Source of the DNA: Chitinispirillaceae bacterium
GTDB taxonomy: Bacteria; Fibrobacterota; Chitinivibrionia; Chitinivibrionales; Chitinispirillaceae
Assembly (NCBI GenBank): GCA_016932075.1
Contig: JAFGDP010000068.1
Location: forward strand, 1 to 27,138
Direction: 5' to 3'
DNA: 27,138 nucleotides
The position numbers were made by a program, and so were the translations under genes. The notes under the pieces were generated by a model. The model did no database searches. It was not told where the DNA came from and saw only the letters and a list, made by a program, of their open reading frames with translations. Within the stretch, counting starts at the first letter, position 1, and every line of letters starts with the position of its first letter. Below are positions 16,983 to 24,725 of the stretch, one piece after another.

Positions 16983-17755
16983 ACGATCGTCGGTACGTCC
17001 AGAAAATCACAGGCAATACCGAACCTCTTGGCGATCAGCCTTCCCACCGCAATCACTCCCGGCTTCTCCGAGTGATAGTGACCGCAGTAGATAACGTTCA
17101 GCCCGGCCTCCCGGGCACAATGGTGGTGGGAATGTTCCGGTTCTCCGGAAATAAAACAGTCCACATTCTTTTGAATCGCCTCGCGGATTATGTCTGAAGC
17201 GCTTCCGGAAACGATTGCAACGCGCCGGATCTTGTCTGTTCCGAACGGCAAAACGACTGTTCTGGCTCCAAGCAGCCGGGCCAGTTTATCAGAGAGCGTG
17301 GTACGCGCAGCAGGACGCGGAAGCTCGCCTTCATACCCGATCATGGTTCCCTTGTAGCAGCCGAACGGCCGCAGGGACCGCAGACCGAGCATGCGCGCTA
17401 TCTGTACGTTATTTCCCAGACGGGGATGCAGATCAAGGGGCAGGTGCGCTGCGTAGAGACTCATTCCATGATCAAACAGGAACTTGAGCTGCCGGAAGGT
17501 GGCGCCAGTAACGTACGCGATCCCCCCCCATATCATCCCATGATGGACGATCACCATCTGACACCCTCTGGCTGACGCCGCCTTGTAGGTCGCCATGCAG
17601 GCGTCAACCGCCAGTCCCATATTACTCACCATCGTTGCTCCCTGCACCTGCAGGCCATTTCTCGAATAGTCTTCAAGGCGACCGATTTGCAGTTCTCGAT
17701 CGAGAAACGAAACCAGGGCGGCCGCAGGCACCGATTTTTGTGTTTTACCTTTCAT
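16979..17755 (-). CDS. NIF3-like dinuclear metal-centre protein (YbgI/DUF34 family)
   Basis: A 258-residue protein of the widespread NIF3/YbgI family. Members are toroidal hexamers with a two-metal site, and their function is still debated. The metal-binding residues can be placed: HHG at 71-73 (His71, His72), AAHLPLD (103-108 region, Asp108), and GHYHSEKPG (225-233) with His226 and Glu230 in the expected H-x-x-x-E spacing. NGLQVQG (33-39) is another family landmark. I chose ATG 17755 because a GGGGGTG stretch precedes it and the protein then starts at the conserved N-terminus; the reading frame is open further upstream, but that part overlaps prfB. It begins 19 bases after prfB and overlaps the glycosyltransferase start by four bases. 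Confidence 0.9.
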   Translation of the reverse strand: MKGKTQKSVPAAALVSFLDRELQIGRLEDYSRNGLQVQGATMVSNMGLAVDACMATYKAASARGCQMVIVHHGMIWGGIAYVTGATFRQLKFLFDHGMSLYAAHLPLDLHPRLGNNVQIARMLGLRSLRPFGCYKGTMIGYEGELPRPAARTTLSDKLARLLGARTVVLPFGTDKIRRVAIVSGSASDIIREAIQKNVDCFISGEPEHSHHHCAREAGLNVIYCGHYHSEKPGVIAVGRLIAKRFGIACDFLDVPTIV

Positions 17756-17774
17756 GACACCCCCACTTCTGGAT

Positions 17775-18870
17775 TCACCGTTCCAGCAACCATGCTTCGA
17801 TAAAGGAATCAATATCGCCGTCAAGCACTGCAGCGGTGTTTGAGGTCTCAACGCCGGTCCGGTGATCCTTGACCATATTGTACGGGTGCAGCACATAGGA
17901 GCGTATCTGGCTCCCCCACTCGATCTTCTTCTTTTCCGCCATTTTTGCGGCGCGCTCCTTTTCCTCGATCTCCTTGTAGTGCTGCCGCACGCGCGCCTTG
18001 AGCATGCGCAGCGCCTGTGACCGGTTTTTCATCTGCGACCGCTCGTTCTGGCACGCGACCACGATACCGGTCGGCAAATGCGTCATACGCACGGCGCTGT
18101 CGGTCTTGTTCACATGCTGGCCGCCGGCACCGCTCGCGCGGTAGGTATCGACCCGGATATCATTTTCGTCAAGCGAAAATTCATCAATCTCCTCAATGAT
18201 CGGATACGCATAGACCGAGGCAAACGAGGTGTGGCGTTTCTTGTTGGCATCGAAAGGAGATATGCGCACCAGCCGGTGGACGCCGGTTTCGGCCTTGAGA
18301 TACCCGTAGGCGTACTCCCCCCGCACCTCAATGGCAACGCTTTTAAGCCCGGCAGATTCACCGGGCTGCAAATCGATGACCTCACCGCCGAACTTATTCT
18401 TCTCGATCCACCGCGAATACATTCGGAACAGCATGTCGGTCCAGTCGCATGACTCGGTGCCGCCGGCACCGCTGTGAATGGCAAGTACCGCGTCGGCGGG
18501 ATCGTCCTCCCCGCTCATCTTGCGCGCGAACTCGATTCTCTGCACTTCAGCCTGAAGAAGGGACGCCTGCTTCTCGCATTCCGCGATCATGCCTTCGTCA
18601 TTGTCGTCAAGGGCCATTTGAAACAGGCCGAGGAGTTCCTCTCCCTCCTTCTTGGCCTTCTTCCATGGATCAATGATCCGTCTGGCGTCTTTTATTGAAC
18701 GCAGGGTTTTTTTCGCCTGCACCGTATCGCTCCAGAACGCAGCGCCTGCCGCCTCTTTCTCAAGTTTCAGCACCAGCTCTTCCTTGGGATCGACCTCAAA
18801 GATACCTCCGAAGATTGTCGATCCGGACCACCAGTTCTTTTACGCGTGAAACACCGCATTCTTCAGCCAT
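17775..18870 (-). CDS. prfB: Peptide chain release factor 2, made by programmed +1 frameshift
   Basis: RF2 recognises UGA and UAA stop codons and triggers peptide release. The gene begins at ATG 18870 with 24 codons (MAEECGVSRVKELVVRIDNL, then RRYL) and reaches an in-frame TGA at 18796-18798. Slipping one base at CTT-TGA-G continues as EVDPKEELVLKLEKEAAG to the stop at 17775, giving 364 residues, essentially the E. coli length of 365. The stop-codon-recognition tripeptide SPF is at 204-206 and the GGQ peptide-release motif at 249-251, both within one position of E. coli RF2. SPF rather than a PxT motif identifies RF2, not RF1. AAAGGAG precedes the start. It is the first gene of the operon with nif3, GT4 and hisD. 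A single-frame reading would miss the first 32 residues. Confidence 0.97.
18796..18808 (-). promoter_or_regulatory. prfB recoding site (+1 frameshift)
   Basis: On the minus strand the sequence reads GGAGG-TAT-CTT-TGA-G. It combines an internal Shine-Dalgarno-like GGAGG, the slippery CTT-T and an in-frame TGA. This is the classic RF2 autoregulation site: when RF2 is scarce, the ribosome pauses at TGA and slips to GAG. The base after TGA is G, whereas E. coli has C. Confidence 0.95.
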
Positions 18871-19056
18871 GATCGGAGCGCTCCTTTATGTTGCTTAACA
18901 ATTGCACATCCCGTCGAACAATAAACACCGGTCGCGAATTTGCATGACGACATAAAATACGTTTCGCTCACGCACCATACCTTTTTCCGAGGGACTATTT
19001 TTGCGGTCATTCTGCATTGAATCGCTTAAAAGACCACCGGGCGCGAACTCCTTGAT

Positions 19057-19072
19057 ACGCAACAAGTTGGGG
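19057..19072 (+). promoter_or_regulatory. Candidate NrdR box 1 (weaker)
   Basis: ACGCAACAAGTTGGGG matches the NrdR-box consensus acaCwAtATaTwGtgt at about 10 of 16 positions and keeps the CAA...TTG palindromic core. It starts exactly 32 bases before box 2. NrdR boxes normally occur as pairs about three helical turns apart. The call depends on that spacing. Confidence 0.5.
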
Positions 19073-19095
19073 TATACCTCATGTAAACATACAAT
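19067..19095 (+). promoter_or_regulatory. Candidate nrdJ promoter embedded in the NrdR boxes
   Basis: TTGGGG (19067-19072), a 17-base spacer, then TACAAT (19090-19095, 5 of 6 of the -10 consensus). The -35 overlaps NrdR box 1 and the -10 lies within box 2, so bound NrdR would block polymerase. Transcription from here would leave a leader of about 180 bases. Confidence 0.5.
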
Positions 19096-19104
19096 ATGTT
19101 GTGT
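19089..19104 (+). promoter_or_regulatory. Candidate NrdR box 2 (strong)
   Basis: ATACAATATGTTGTGT matches the NrdR-box consensus at 14 of 16 positions, as a near-perfect palindrome. NrdR is the ATP/dATP-sensing repressor of ribonucleotide reductase genes, and this site lies upstream of nrdJ. The nrdR gene itself is not in the window. Confidence 0.72.
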
Positions 19105-19280
19105 GTTTTTTATTAAAAATCCTCTTGCTTTTTTTTTGCAATCACCCTATTTTTATCTATCGTTTGTTTCGCATTGAGGAGATACGCCAGCCATGTTGCA
19201 CTGTTGTCGGACACTCCTCCATTCCATGGTTCTTCAGTCGCAGGAAGTATTATTAATTATAAAGAGGGGGTCCCACGCCA

Positions 19281-21611
19281 ATGGCTTCCACGTTGCCCGC
19301 CCAGCAGGAATCAATGGCCTTCAGCATATCGACCCAGGAGACGCTGAAAGAGCGGCTGACACGCAAGAAGGTCGCTCTCAGCGAAAATGCCAGGACGGTG
19401 CTTGAAAAGCGGTACCTGAAAAAGGATGACGGTGGCGCTGTGATCGAAAAAACCGAGGACCTTTTTTTCCGGGTGGCAGAGAACATTGCGCACGCTGAAA
19501 AAATTTTTAATCCCGATGCCAACATTGATCTCTGGACCGAAAAGTTCTACAACCTGATGGCGGACCTCGATTTCCTTCCCAACTCGCCCACGCTGATGAA
19601 CGCCGGAAGGGAGCTCCAACAGCTCTCGGCCTGCTTTGTCCTGCCGGTCGGCGATTCAATGGAGGAGATTTTCACTTCAGTGAAAAATACCGCGCTGATC
19701 CACAAGAGCGGCGGCGGCACAGGATTCTCTTTTTCACACATCCGGCCGAAAAATGACCGCGTCAAATCCACCAAGGGCATTTCATCAGGCCCGCTTTCGT
19801 TCATGCGCGTGTTTGACATCGCCACCGAGACCGTCAAGCAGGGCGGCACGCGGCGCGGGGCGAACATGGGTATTCTGAACTGCACCCACCCTGAAATAAT
19901 GGATTTCATCGAGATGAAGGAGCGGGACGGCATCATGTCCAACTTCAACATCTCCGTCGCCATCACCGACGAATTCATGGAAGCGCTCAAGCGCGACGAA
20001 GAGTATGCGCTGAAAAATCCTCGCACCGGCGAGATCACCGGAAAGCTCAAGGCGTCCGCGGTCTTCAAGCGGATCGTGGAGCTGTCATGGAAAAACGGCG
20101 AGCCCGGCATTGTGTTCATTGACCGGATCAACGCGGACAATCCCACGCCCCATGTCGGTAAAATAGAAAGCACCAACCCGTGCGGCGAACAGCCGCTCCT
20201 CCCGTATGAATCGTGCAACCTCGGGTCCATCAACCTTGCGCGCATGATCTCGGACACGGGCGGGAAAAAAGAGGTCAACTATTTCAAGCTGGGCAATACG
20301 GTGCGGACCGCGGTACGGTTCCTGGACAACGTCATTGAAATGAACCGCTATCCGCTCCAGGAAATTGAGCACATGACCAAGGCAAACCGCAAGATCGGGC
20401 TCGGCGTCATGGGCTTCGCCGACATGCTGGTCGAGTTCGGCATCCCGTACAACTCGCACCAGGCGGTTCAGCTTGCCGAAGAGGTGATGAAGTTCATCCA
20501 GGAGGAGGCGCGCAAGGTGAGCGCGTTCATAGCGCGCGAACGCGGCGTATTTCCGAATTTCAAGGGATCGGCCTTTGACCGCGACGACGGACTGCGCATG
20601 CGCAACGCCACGGTCACCACCATCGCGCCCACCGGCACCATCTCCATGATCGCCGGCTGCTCGAGCGGCATCGAACCGCTCTTTGCCGTTGTGTACGAGA
20701 AAAACGTGCTCGATGGCAAGCGGTTGCTTGAAATCCACCCGGCATTCAAAAAAATCGCCCAGGACGAGGGGTTCTACTCCGACGAGTTCATGAAAATGGT
20801 AGCCTCAACGGGAAGCCTGACCAAGATCTACGGCATTCCCCGCAGAATCCGCGACATTTTTGTCACCTCGCACGATATCGAACCGCGGTGGCACATCATG
20901 CTCCAGGCCGCGTTCCAGAAATACACCGACAACGCCGTGTCAAAAACAGTGAACTTCAGAAACGACGCCACGGTCAATGACGTTGAAGAGGTGTTCCGGT
21001 ACGCGTTTGACCTGAACTGCAAAGGCGTGACCGTGTACCGCGACGGCTCCCGCAAGAACCAGGTCATAACGCAAGGCACCGCAGGCGCTGCCGGCGGCGC
21101 CGCTGAAACCCCGTCCGCGCTTATGCCCGGCACGCTCCACCCCCGAGCGCGGCCCTCGGTGACCCATGGCCGCACCTACAAAACCAAGACCGGGTGCGGG
21201 ACCCTGTACGTCAACATCAACTCCGACGCTTACGGGTTCTGCGAAGTGTTCACGCAGATGGGCAAGTCGGGCGGCTGCGCCGCCTCGAACGCCGAGGCGG
21301 TGTCCCGGCTGATCTCGCTCGCGCTGCGCGCGGGAATCGATCCGCACGTGCTGGTGGAACAGCTCCGCGGCATCCGCTGCCCGATCCCGACGTGGCATGA
21401 GGGTGAAATGATCCTCTCGTGCGCCGACGCCATCGGCCGCGTGCTCGAAAAGGCGATTACCGAGGTACTTGGCGCATCGGTCAATCCCCAGATCACCTTC
21501 ACCGGCCTGGACATGGGCTACTGCCCGCAATGTCCCGAGTGCGGCGGCATTATGGAAACCGAGGGCGGCTGCGCCGTATGCAAGTCGTGTGGATTCTCCA
21601 AGTGCAGCTGA
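19281..21611 (+). CDS. nrdJ: Adenosylcobalamin-dependent (class II) ribonucleotide reductase
   Basis: Reduces ribonucleotides to deoxyribonucleotides for DNA synthesis, using adenosylcobalamin to make the active-site thiyl radical, independently of oxygen. The 776 residues contain the class II landmarks: FLPNSPTLMNAG (98-109), SACFVLPVGDS with Cys118, the active-site NPCGE (Asn299, Cys301, Glu303), SCNLGSINLAR with Cys312, and IAPTGTISMIAGCSSGIEP. A C-terminal zinc-ribbon-like region (CPQCPECGG and CAVCKSCGFSKC) ends the protein and would supply the re-reducing cysteines. No N-terminal ATP-cone is visible, so dATP inhibition through that domain is unlikely. ATG 19281 has GAGGGGG about 10 bases upstream; ATG 19314 has a closer AGGA and would give 765 residues. 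Paired NrdR-like boxes suggest repression when dATP is plentiful. It converges on the next gene with a 13-base gap. Confidence 0.96.
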   Translation: MASTLPAQQESMAFSISTQETLKERLTRKKVALSENARTVLEKRYLKKDDGGAVIEKTEDLFFRVAENIAHAEKIFNPDANIDLWTEKFYNLMADLDFLPNSPTLMNAGRELQQLSACFVLPVGDSMEEIFTSVKNTALIHKSGGGTGFSFSHIRPKNDRVKSTKGISSGPLSFMRVFDIATETVKQGGTRRGANMGILNCTHPEIMDFIEMKERDGIMSNFNISVAITDEFMEALKRDEEYALKNPRTGEITGKLKASAVFKRIVELSWKNGEPGIVFIDRINADNPTPHVGKIESTNPCGEQPLLPYESCNLGSINLARMISDTGGKKEVNYFKLGNTVRTAVRFLDNVIEMNRYPLQEIEHMTKANRKIGLGVMGFADMLVEFGIPYNSHQAVQLAEEVMKFIQEEARKVSAFIARERGVFPNFKGSAFDRDDGLRMRNATVTTIAPTGTISMIAGCSSGIEPLFAVVYEKNVLDGKRLLEIHPAFKKIAQDEGFYSDEFMKMVASTGSLTKIYGIPRRIRDIFVTSHDIEPRWHIMLQAAFQKYTDNAVSKTVNFRNDATVNDVEEVFRYAFDLNCKGVTVYRDGSRKNQVITQGTAGAAGGAAETPSALMPGTLHPRARPSVTHGRTYKTKTGCGTLYVNINSDAYGFCEVFTQMGKSGGCAASNAEAVSRLISLALRAGIDPHVLVEQLRGIRCPIPTWHEGEMILSCADAIGRVLEKAITEVLGASVNPQITFTGLDMGYCPQCPECGGIMETEGGCAVCKSCGFSKCS

Positions 21612-21624
21612 CCTCTTCAGAAAT

Positions 21625-22383
21625 TCAGCAGATGGTATCCGGCGAATACTTGCCCCGCAGATTCACCATGGGGGCGGAGGGGCCGGGCAGCGGCGCGCCG
21701 GGATAATCGGCGCAGGTGAGCGGAAGTGCGTTCGCGTGTTTTTTCAAAAAAGCCTTCCCCGCCTCGTGCCACTCCCTGCTGTATGACGGCTGCGCCATCC
21801 GTTTGACCGTCACGTCGCTGGTCACCACGATACGCGCCTCTTTCCTCGCGCGCACGCAGAAATCCAAGTCCCAGAAGTGCTCGCCGGCAAACGTCTCGTG
21901 GTCGAACCCTACCTGCCTGACAAGGGAGGTGCGCGCCGCAAGCATGCCCCCGTCGCACGCAACCACCTCATGGTCGGCCTTTTCCGTTGAAAACGCCACC
22001 GCGAAAAAATCACTGTTCTGGAGATGATAGATGAGCCGCCCCTTTACAAACGGCCTGCCTGCCGCGGTCCATGAATACTTGTCCCGCATCAGGTGCTGGG
22101 TGCCGGCAATACCGCACACCCCAAGCGTCCCGTCGCCCGCAAACTTCCGCTCAAGCGCCGCGGCCCAGTTCATGCTCATGAAATAACAGTCCTCGGCCAG
22201 AAACAGGAGCAGATCTCCGCTCAACTGTTCACACGCCCAGTTGTACGCGGCGGCATAGGCGAGCCCCGCCTTGCCTGCGTCAATGACCTTGTACTCATAC
22301 GGCGCGCCCGCTGTTCTGGCGAGGTTGCGCTCCTGAACCGATCTGGGCATGGGATTGCGGCAGAGAGTAATGACGGTAATCAT
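21625..22383 (-). CDS. Glycosyltransferase, family-2-like (Glyco_tranf_2_5 type)
   Basis: A 252-residue GT-A-like protein. The N-terminus ITVITLCRNP begins the nucleotide-binding strand; GLAYAAAYNWACEQLSGDLLLFLAEDC (40-66) has the acidic EDC where such enzymes hold the DxD metal site. CDGGMLAARTSLVRQVGFD (143-161) and FAGEHFWDLDFCVRARKEAR (165-184) match the pattern of the family that ends the catalytic core with D-x-D-x-C-x-R-A-R. I took ATG 22383 as the start because AGGTG precedes it and the protein then begins at its first beta-strand; the upstream open frame has no family features. Donor and acceptor are unknown. Adjacent to the DegT-type aminotransferase, it probably decorates a surface glycan. 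The gap of 268 bases to that gene holds nothing clear. Confidence 0.83.
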   Translation of the reverse strand: MITVITLCRNPMPRSVQERNLARTAGAPYEYKVIDAGKAGLAYAAAYNWACEQLSGDLLLFLAEDCYFMSMNWAAALERKFAGDGTLGVCGIAGTQHLMRDKYSWTAAGRPFVKGRLIYHLQNSDFFAVAFSTEKADHEVVACDGGMLAARTSLVRQVGFDHETFAGEHFWDLDFCVRARKEARIVVTSDVTVKRMAQPSYSREWHEAGKAFLKKHANALPLTCADYPGAPLPGPSAPMVNLRGKYSPDTIC

Positions 22384-22651
22384 GACATGCACCTGCGCAG
22401 AAGTTAATAACAGGAGTAAAGAGGTTGTATCGCATCTATAAATAGGTGATGGAGGGAGAGAAAAGCAAGCAGGAAAAAACCGGCACGGATTGCGCATTAT
22501 GCCATATCCTTCAAAAATTCCGAATCGTTGAAATCACGGGAAAACGGGCAGATTTAGGGAATCGGGCTGTCGCAGACATGTGACTGTTATACAAGCGGAC
22601 GAATGCAGGTTTCAAGGGAACGCGTACCTGTTTTTATTATGGTCTTCCAGG

Positions 22652-23800
22652 TCAGCTTACAGTCTCCCTCACCGCCTCAATCACCTCCTCCACATCCTGG
22701 TCGCTCATTCCCGCGGACAGGGGCAACGACAGGGTGGTGGCGCCGATGGCTTCGGCTCTCGGGAAATCGCCCTGTTTAAAACCGTATCGTTCCTGGTAAT
22801 ACTGGTGCAGGTGCAGGGCCGTGTAGTGGACACCGGTGCCGATGTTGCGCTTGTAGAGCTCATGCATGAGGCTGTCGCGGTCAAGAGGGGTTTGGGGAGT
22901 GACGCGCACGGCGTACAGGTGACGGCTGTGGCGGGTAGCGGGTTCAGGATCAGGGGGAAGGAGCAGGGGCAGGTTGCTAAAGGCACTGTTATAGGTATTC
23001 CAGATTGTTTCCCGGCGCGCAAGGTTGGCTTCGAGCCGCCTGAGCTGGTGCAGGCCGAACGATGCCTGGAGGTCGGTCATGTTGTACTTGTACCCGGCGT
23101 CAACGACCTGGTAGTGGCGGTAGCCGGCATCGGAAAAGCGGGCCCACGCGTCCCGGCTCATGCCGTGCAGGGCAAGCACCTTGATACGGTCTGCCCAGGC
23201 AGTGTTTTTCGTGGCGACCATGCCGCCTTCGACCGTGGTCATGTTTTTCGTTATGTAAAAGCTGAAACAGGTGATGTCGGCCTGATGTCCCATGCGTGTA
23301 CCGTTGTACTGGGCCTCGACCGCATGGGCCGCGTCGTCAATGATCAGGAGGTTGCGTTTGGACGCGAAAGCACGGAGTGCGTTCATGTCAGCGGGCCTGC
23401 CGTGAAAATGGACCGGCAGAATTGCGCGGGTCCGCGGCGTTATCCTGCGCGCCACATCAGCCGGGTCAAGCGTCATGGCATGGGGCAGGACATCGGCGAA
23501 CACCGGGGTTGCGCCGGCATGGATCACGGCATTGGCGGTAGCGCAGAAGGTCATTGCGGGAACAATGACCTCATGGCCGGGACCGATGCCTGCGGCGAGC
23601 ATCGAGAGGTGCAGGGCGGCAGTGCACGAGCTCAGGGCCACGCAGTGCTCGATGCCGAGATACGCGGCAAACTCCTTTTCAAACCGGTGCGTTTTGGGAC
23701 CGGTGCCGAGCCAGCCCGACCGGATGGTGTCGAGCACCTCGTCGGTCTCCTGTTGGCCGATGTGGGGGGCGCCGAAAACCAGAAAGGAGCTTCTCATCAT
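22652..23800 (-). CDS. DegT/DnrJ/EryC1/StrS-family PLP-dependent sugar aminotransferase
   Basis: A 382-residue fold-type I aminotransferase of the family that transfers an amino group to a keto-sugar nucleotide in the making of amino sugars for lipopolysaccharide, capsule or glycans. Landmarks are SGWLGTGPKTHRFEKEFA (28-45), ALSSCTAALHLSM (55-67), VIVPAMTFCATANAV (78-92), LLIIDDAAHA (151-160, Asp155 or Asp156 pairing with the pyridine nitrogen) and the PLP lysine Lys185 in CFSFYITKNMTTVEGG. The C-terminal RHLYAVRV segment (near 300) is also typical. GGAG lies seven bases before the first of two ATGs (23800). It is 81 bases downstream of the uncharacterised membrane protein gene. A long open frame on the opposite strand is only its shadow. 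The substrate cannot be assigned from sequence. Confidence 0.94.
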   Translation of the reverse strand: MMRSSFLVFGAPHIGQQETDEVLDTIRSGWLGTGPKTHRFEKEFAAYLGIEHCVALSSCTAALHLSMLAAGIGPGHEVIVPAMTFCATANAVIHAGATPVFADVLPHAMTLDPADVARRITPRTRAILPVHFHGRPADMNALRAFASKRNLLIIDDAAHAVEAQYNGTRMGHQADITCFSFYITKNMTTVEGGMVATKNTAWADRIKVLALHGMSRDAWARFSDAGYRHYQVVDAGYKYNMTDLQASFGLHQLRRLEANLARRETIWNTYNSAFSNLPLLLPPDPEPATRHSRHLYAVRVTPQTPLDRDSLMHELYKRNIGTGVHYTALHLHQYYQERYGFKQGDFPRAEAIGATTLSLPLSAGMSDQDVEEVIEAVRETVS

Positions 23801-23881
23801 GTGGTGACTCCATGGAAAGCATTGGGGCGGTTTGAAGGTCGGACCACATGGAAAAATATATCCTGAACCCCGCGTGCGTGC

Positions 23882-24586
23882 TTACGGCGATGGCACGTTC
23901 AGGTGTGCCGCGGCAATCCGCTTTGAATGGTGAATGACCAATTGAAAAAGCGAATGCGCGTTCTGGTAAAAGCGGGCAAGGCATTTCGGCTTGACAAGTA
24001 TTTTACGGTAATACATGATGAGTTCGTTTCCATAGCCCTCCACACACACGCCTTTGAGTTTTTCACAATAGGCGATGAGACCCGGCTGGAAAAGCTCCCT
24101 TATATCGTGCTCGTCCGGCCCCACCAGCCGGTACTGCGCTGAAAAACGAGGCGCGTCGGCAAACGGGATGGGGCGGTATTTGAAAACCACGTCGGTCCGT
24201 TTTCCCACATCGGCGCGTGCCGGGAACAGCCTGAATCTGGGAACCTTCATGCGGGGGTCGGATAGGTAGATAACGGTCTGACTGGTCCGCACGCCGCTTG
24301 GCTCCGGGCCGGTGAGCGCGTGGTAATCGAATATCCAGATATCCGGCGAGCTGATCCTGGAGCGAAGGACATTGGCGGCCGACGCCTGAAGCGTCGCGGC
24401 ATCGTAGAGGTTGTAAAATTTCAGCTTTTCAAGAATCGTGTTGTCTTTTTCTGTATAGTCAAGGTTCAACCCCGCGCCTTCCCGCTTCAGGGCAAGCGGC
24501 CGCGACGTGCTTGTCGAGCGGTTGTAGACGAAAAAGAGAACGGCCAGGACGCTGGCGAACAAGACGGCTGCGATTACATACATCAT
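23882..24586 (-). CDS. Membrane-anchored protein of unknown function
   Basis: I do not assign a family name. From ATG 24586 the protein has 234 residues: one hydrophobic segment at 2-20 (YVIAAVLFASVLAVLFFVY), a short polar linker, then a soluble domain. The domain includes DIWIFDYHALTG (82-93), QTVIYLSD (103-110), VPRFRLFPA (115-123), PRFSAQYRLVGPDEHDIRELF (146-166 region) and CVEGYGNELIMYYR (181-194). This arrangement of an FDY strand, F-S-x-x-Y-x-L-x-G-x-D-E and a GYG-x-x-L strand looks like a conserved uncharacterised fold rather than a random frame. The frame is open upstream to TTG 24673, but residues before 24586 have no features and would overlap a possible promoter. A TATAAT lies at 24679-24684 on this strand. 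The gene is 139 bases after argH and precedes the aminotransferase. Confidence 0.75.
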   Translation of the reverse strand: MMYVIAAVLFASVLAVLFFVYNRSTSTSRPLALKREGAGLNLDYTEKDNTILEKLKFYNLYDAATLQASAANVLRSRISSPDIWIFDYHALTGPEPSGVRTSQTVIYLSDPRMKVPRFRLFPARADVGKRTDVVFKYRPIPFADAPRFSAQYRLVGPDEHDIRELFQPGLIAYCEKLKGVCVEGYGNELIMYYRKILVKPKCLARFYQNAHSLFQLVIHHSKRIAAAHLNVPSP

Positions 24587-24678
24587 ATCATGGCAACGGC
24601 GTTTGACGGGTTCTTGGGTTCTCCGGAGACGCTGTTTGCATGGTTGCAGTGCGAACGCGAGCGCCCGGAACAATACTG

Positions 24679-24684
24679 ATTATA
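24679..24684 (-). promoter_or_regulatory. Candidate -10 element for the 24586 gene
   Basis: A perfect TATAAT on the minus strand in the gap between argH and the membrane-anchored protein. No good -35 is found at normal spacing (TTTTCC at 17 bases is poor), so the call is weak. Confidence 0.3.
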
Positions 24685-24725
24685 TCATTATGCGACCGGC
24701 AGGAAAAGGGCAACGCATCAAGAGC

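Larger units (their letters stand above)
18871..19280. other. Divergent intergenic region between prfB and nrdJ
   Basis: These 410 bases hold no convincing gene. The prfB ribosome binding site is at the left end. The paired NrdR-box-like palindromes and a candidate nrdJ promoter lie at 19057-19104. A second possible promoter is TTGCTT (19125-19130), 17 bases, TATTTT (19148-19153). A GAGGGGG precedes the nrdJ start. The short open frames here have no family features. Confidence 0.6.

Noticed and set aside
19102..19280. Cobalamin riboswitch in the long leader of B12-dependent nrdJ
   Set aside because: I found no B12-box (GCCACTG-like) sequence or convincing multi-helix layout; class II reductases without this element are common.
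22580..23866. Long plus-strand open frame of 428 codons
   Set aside because: It is antisense to the DegT-family gene, whose PLP lysine and other motifs are clear on the minus strand.
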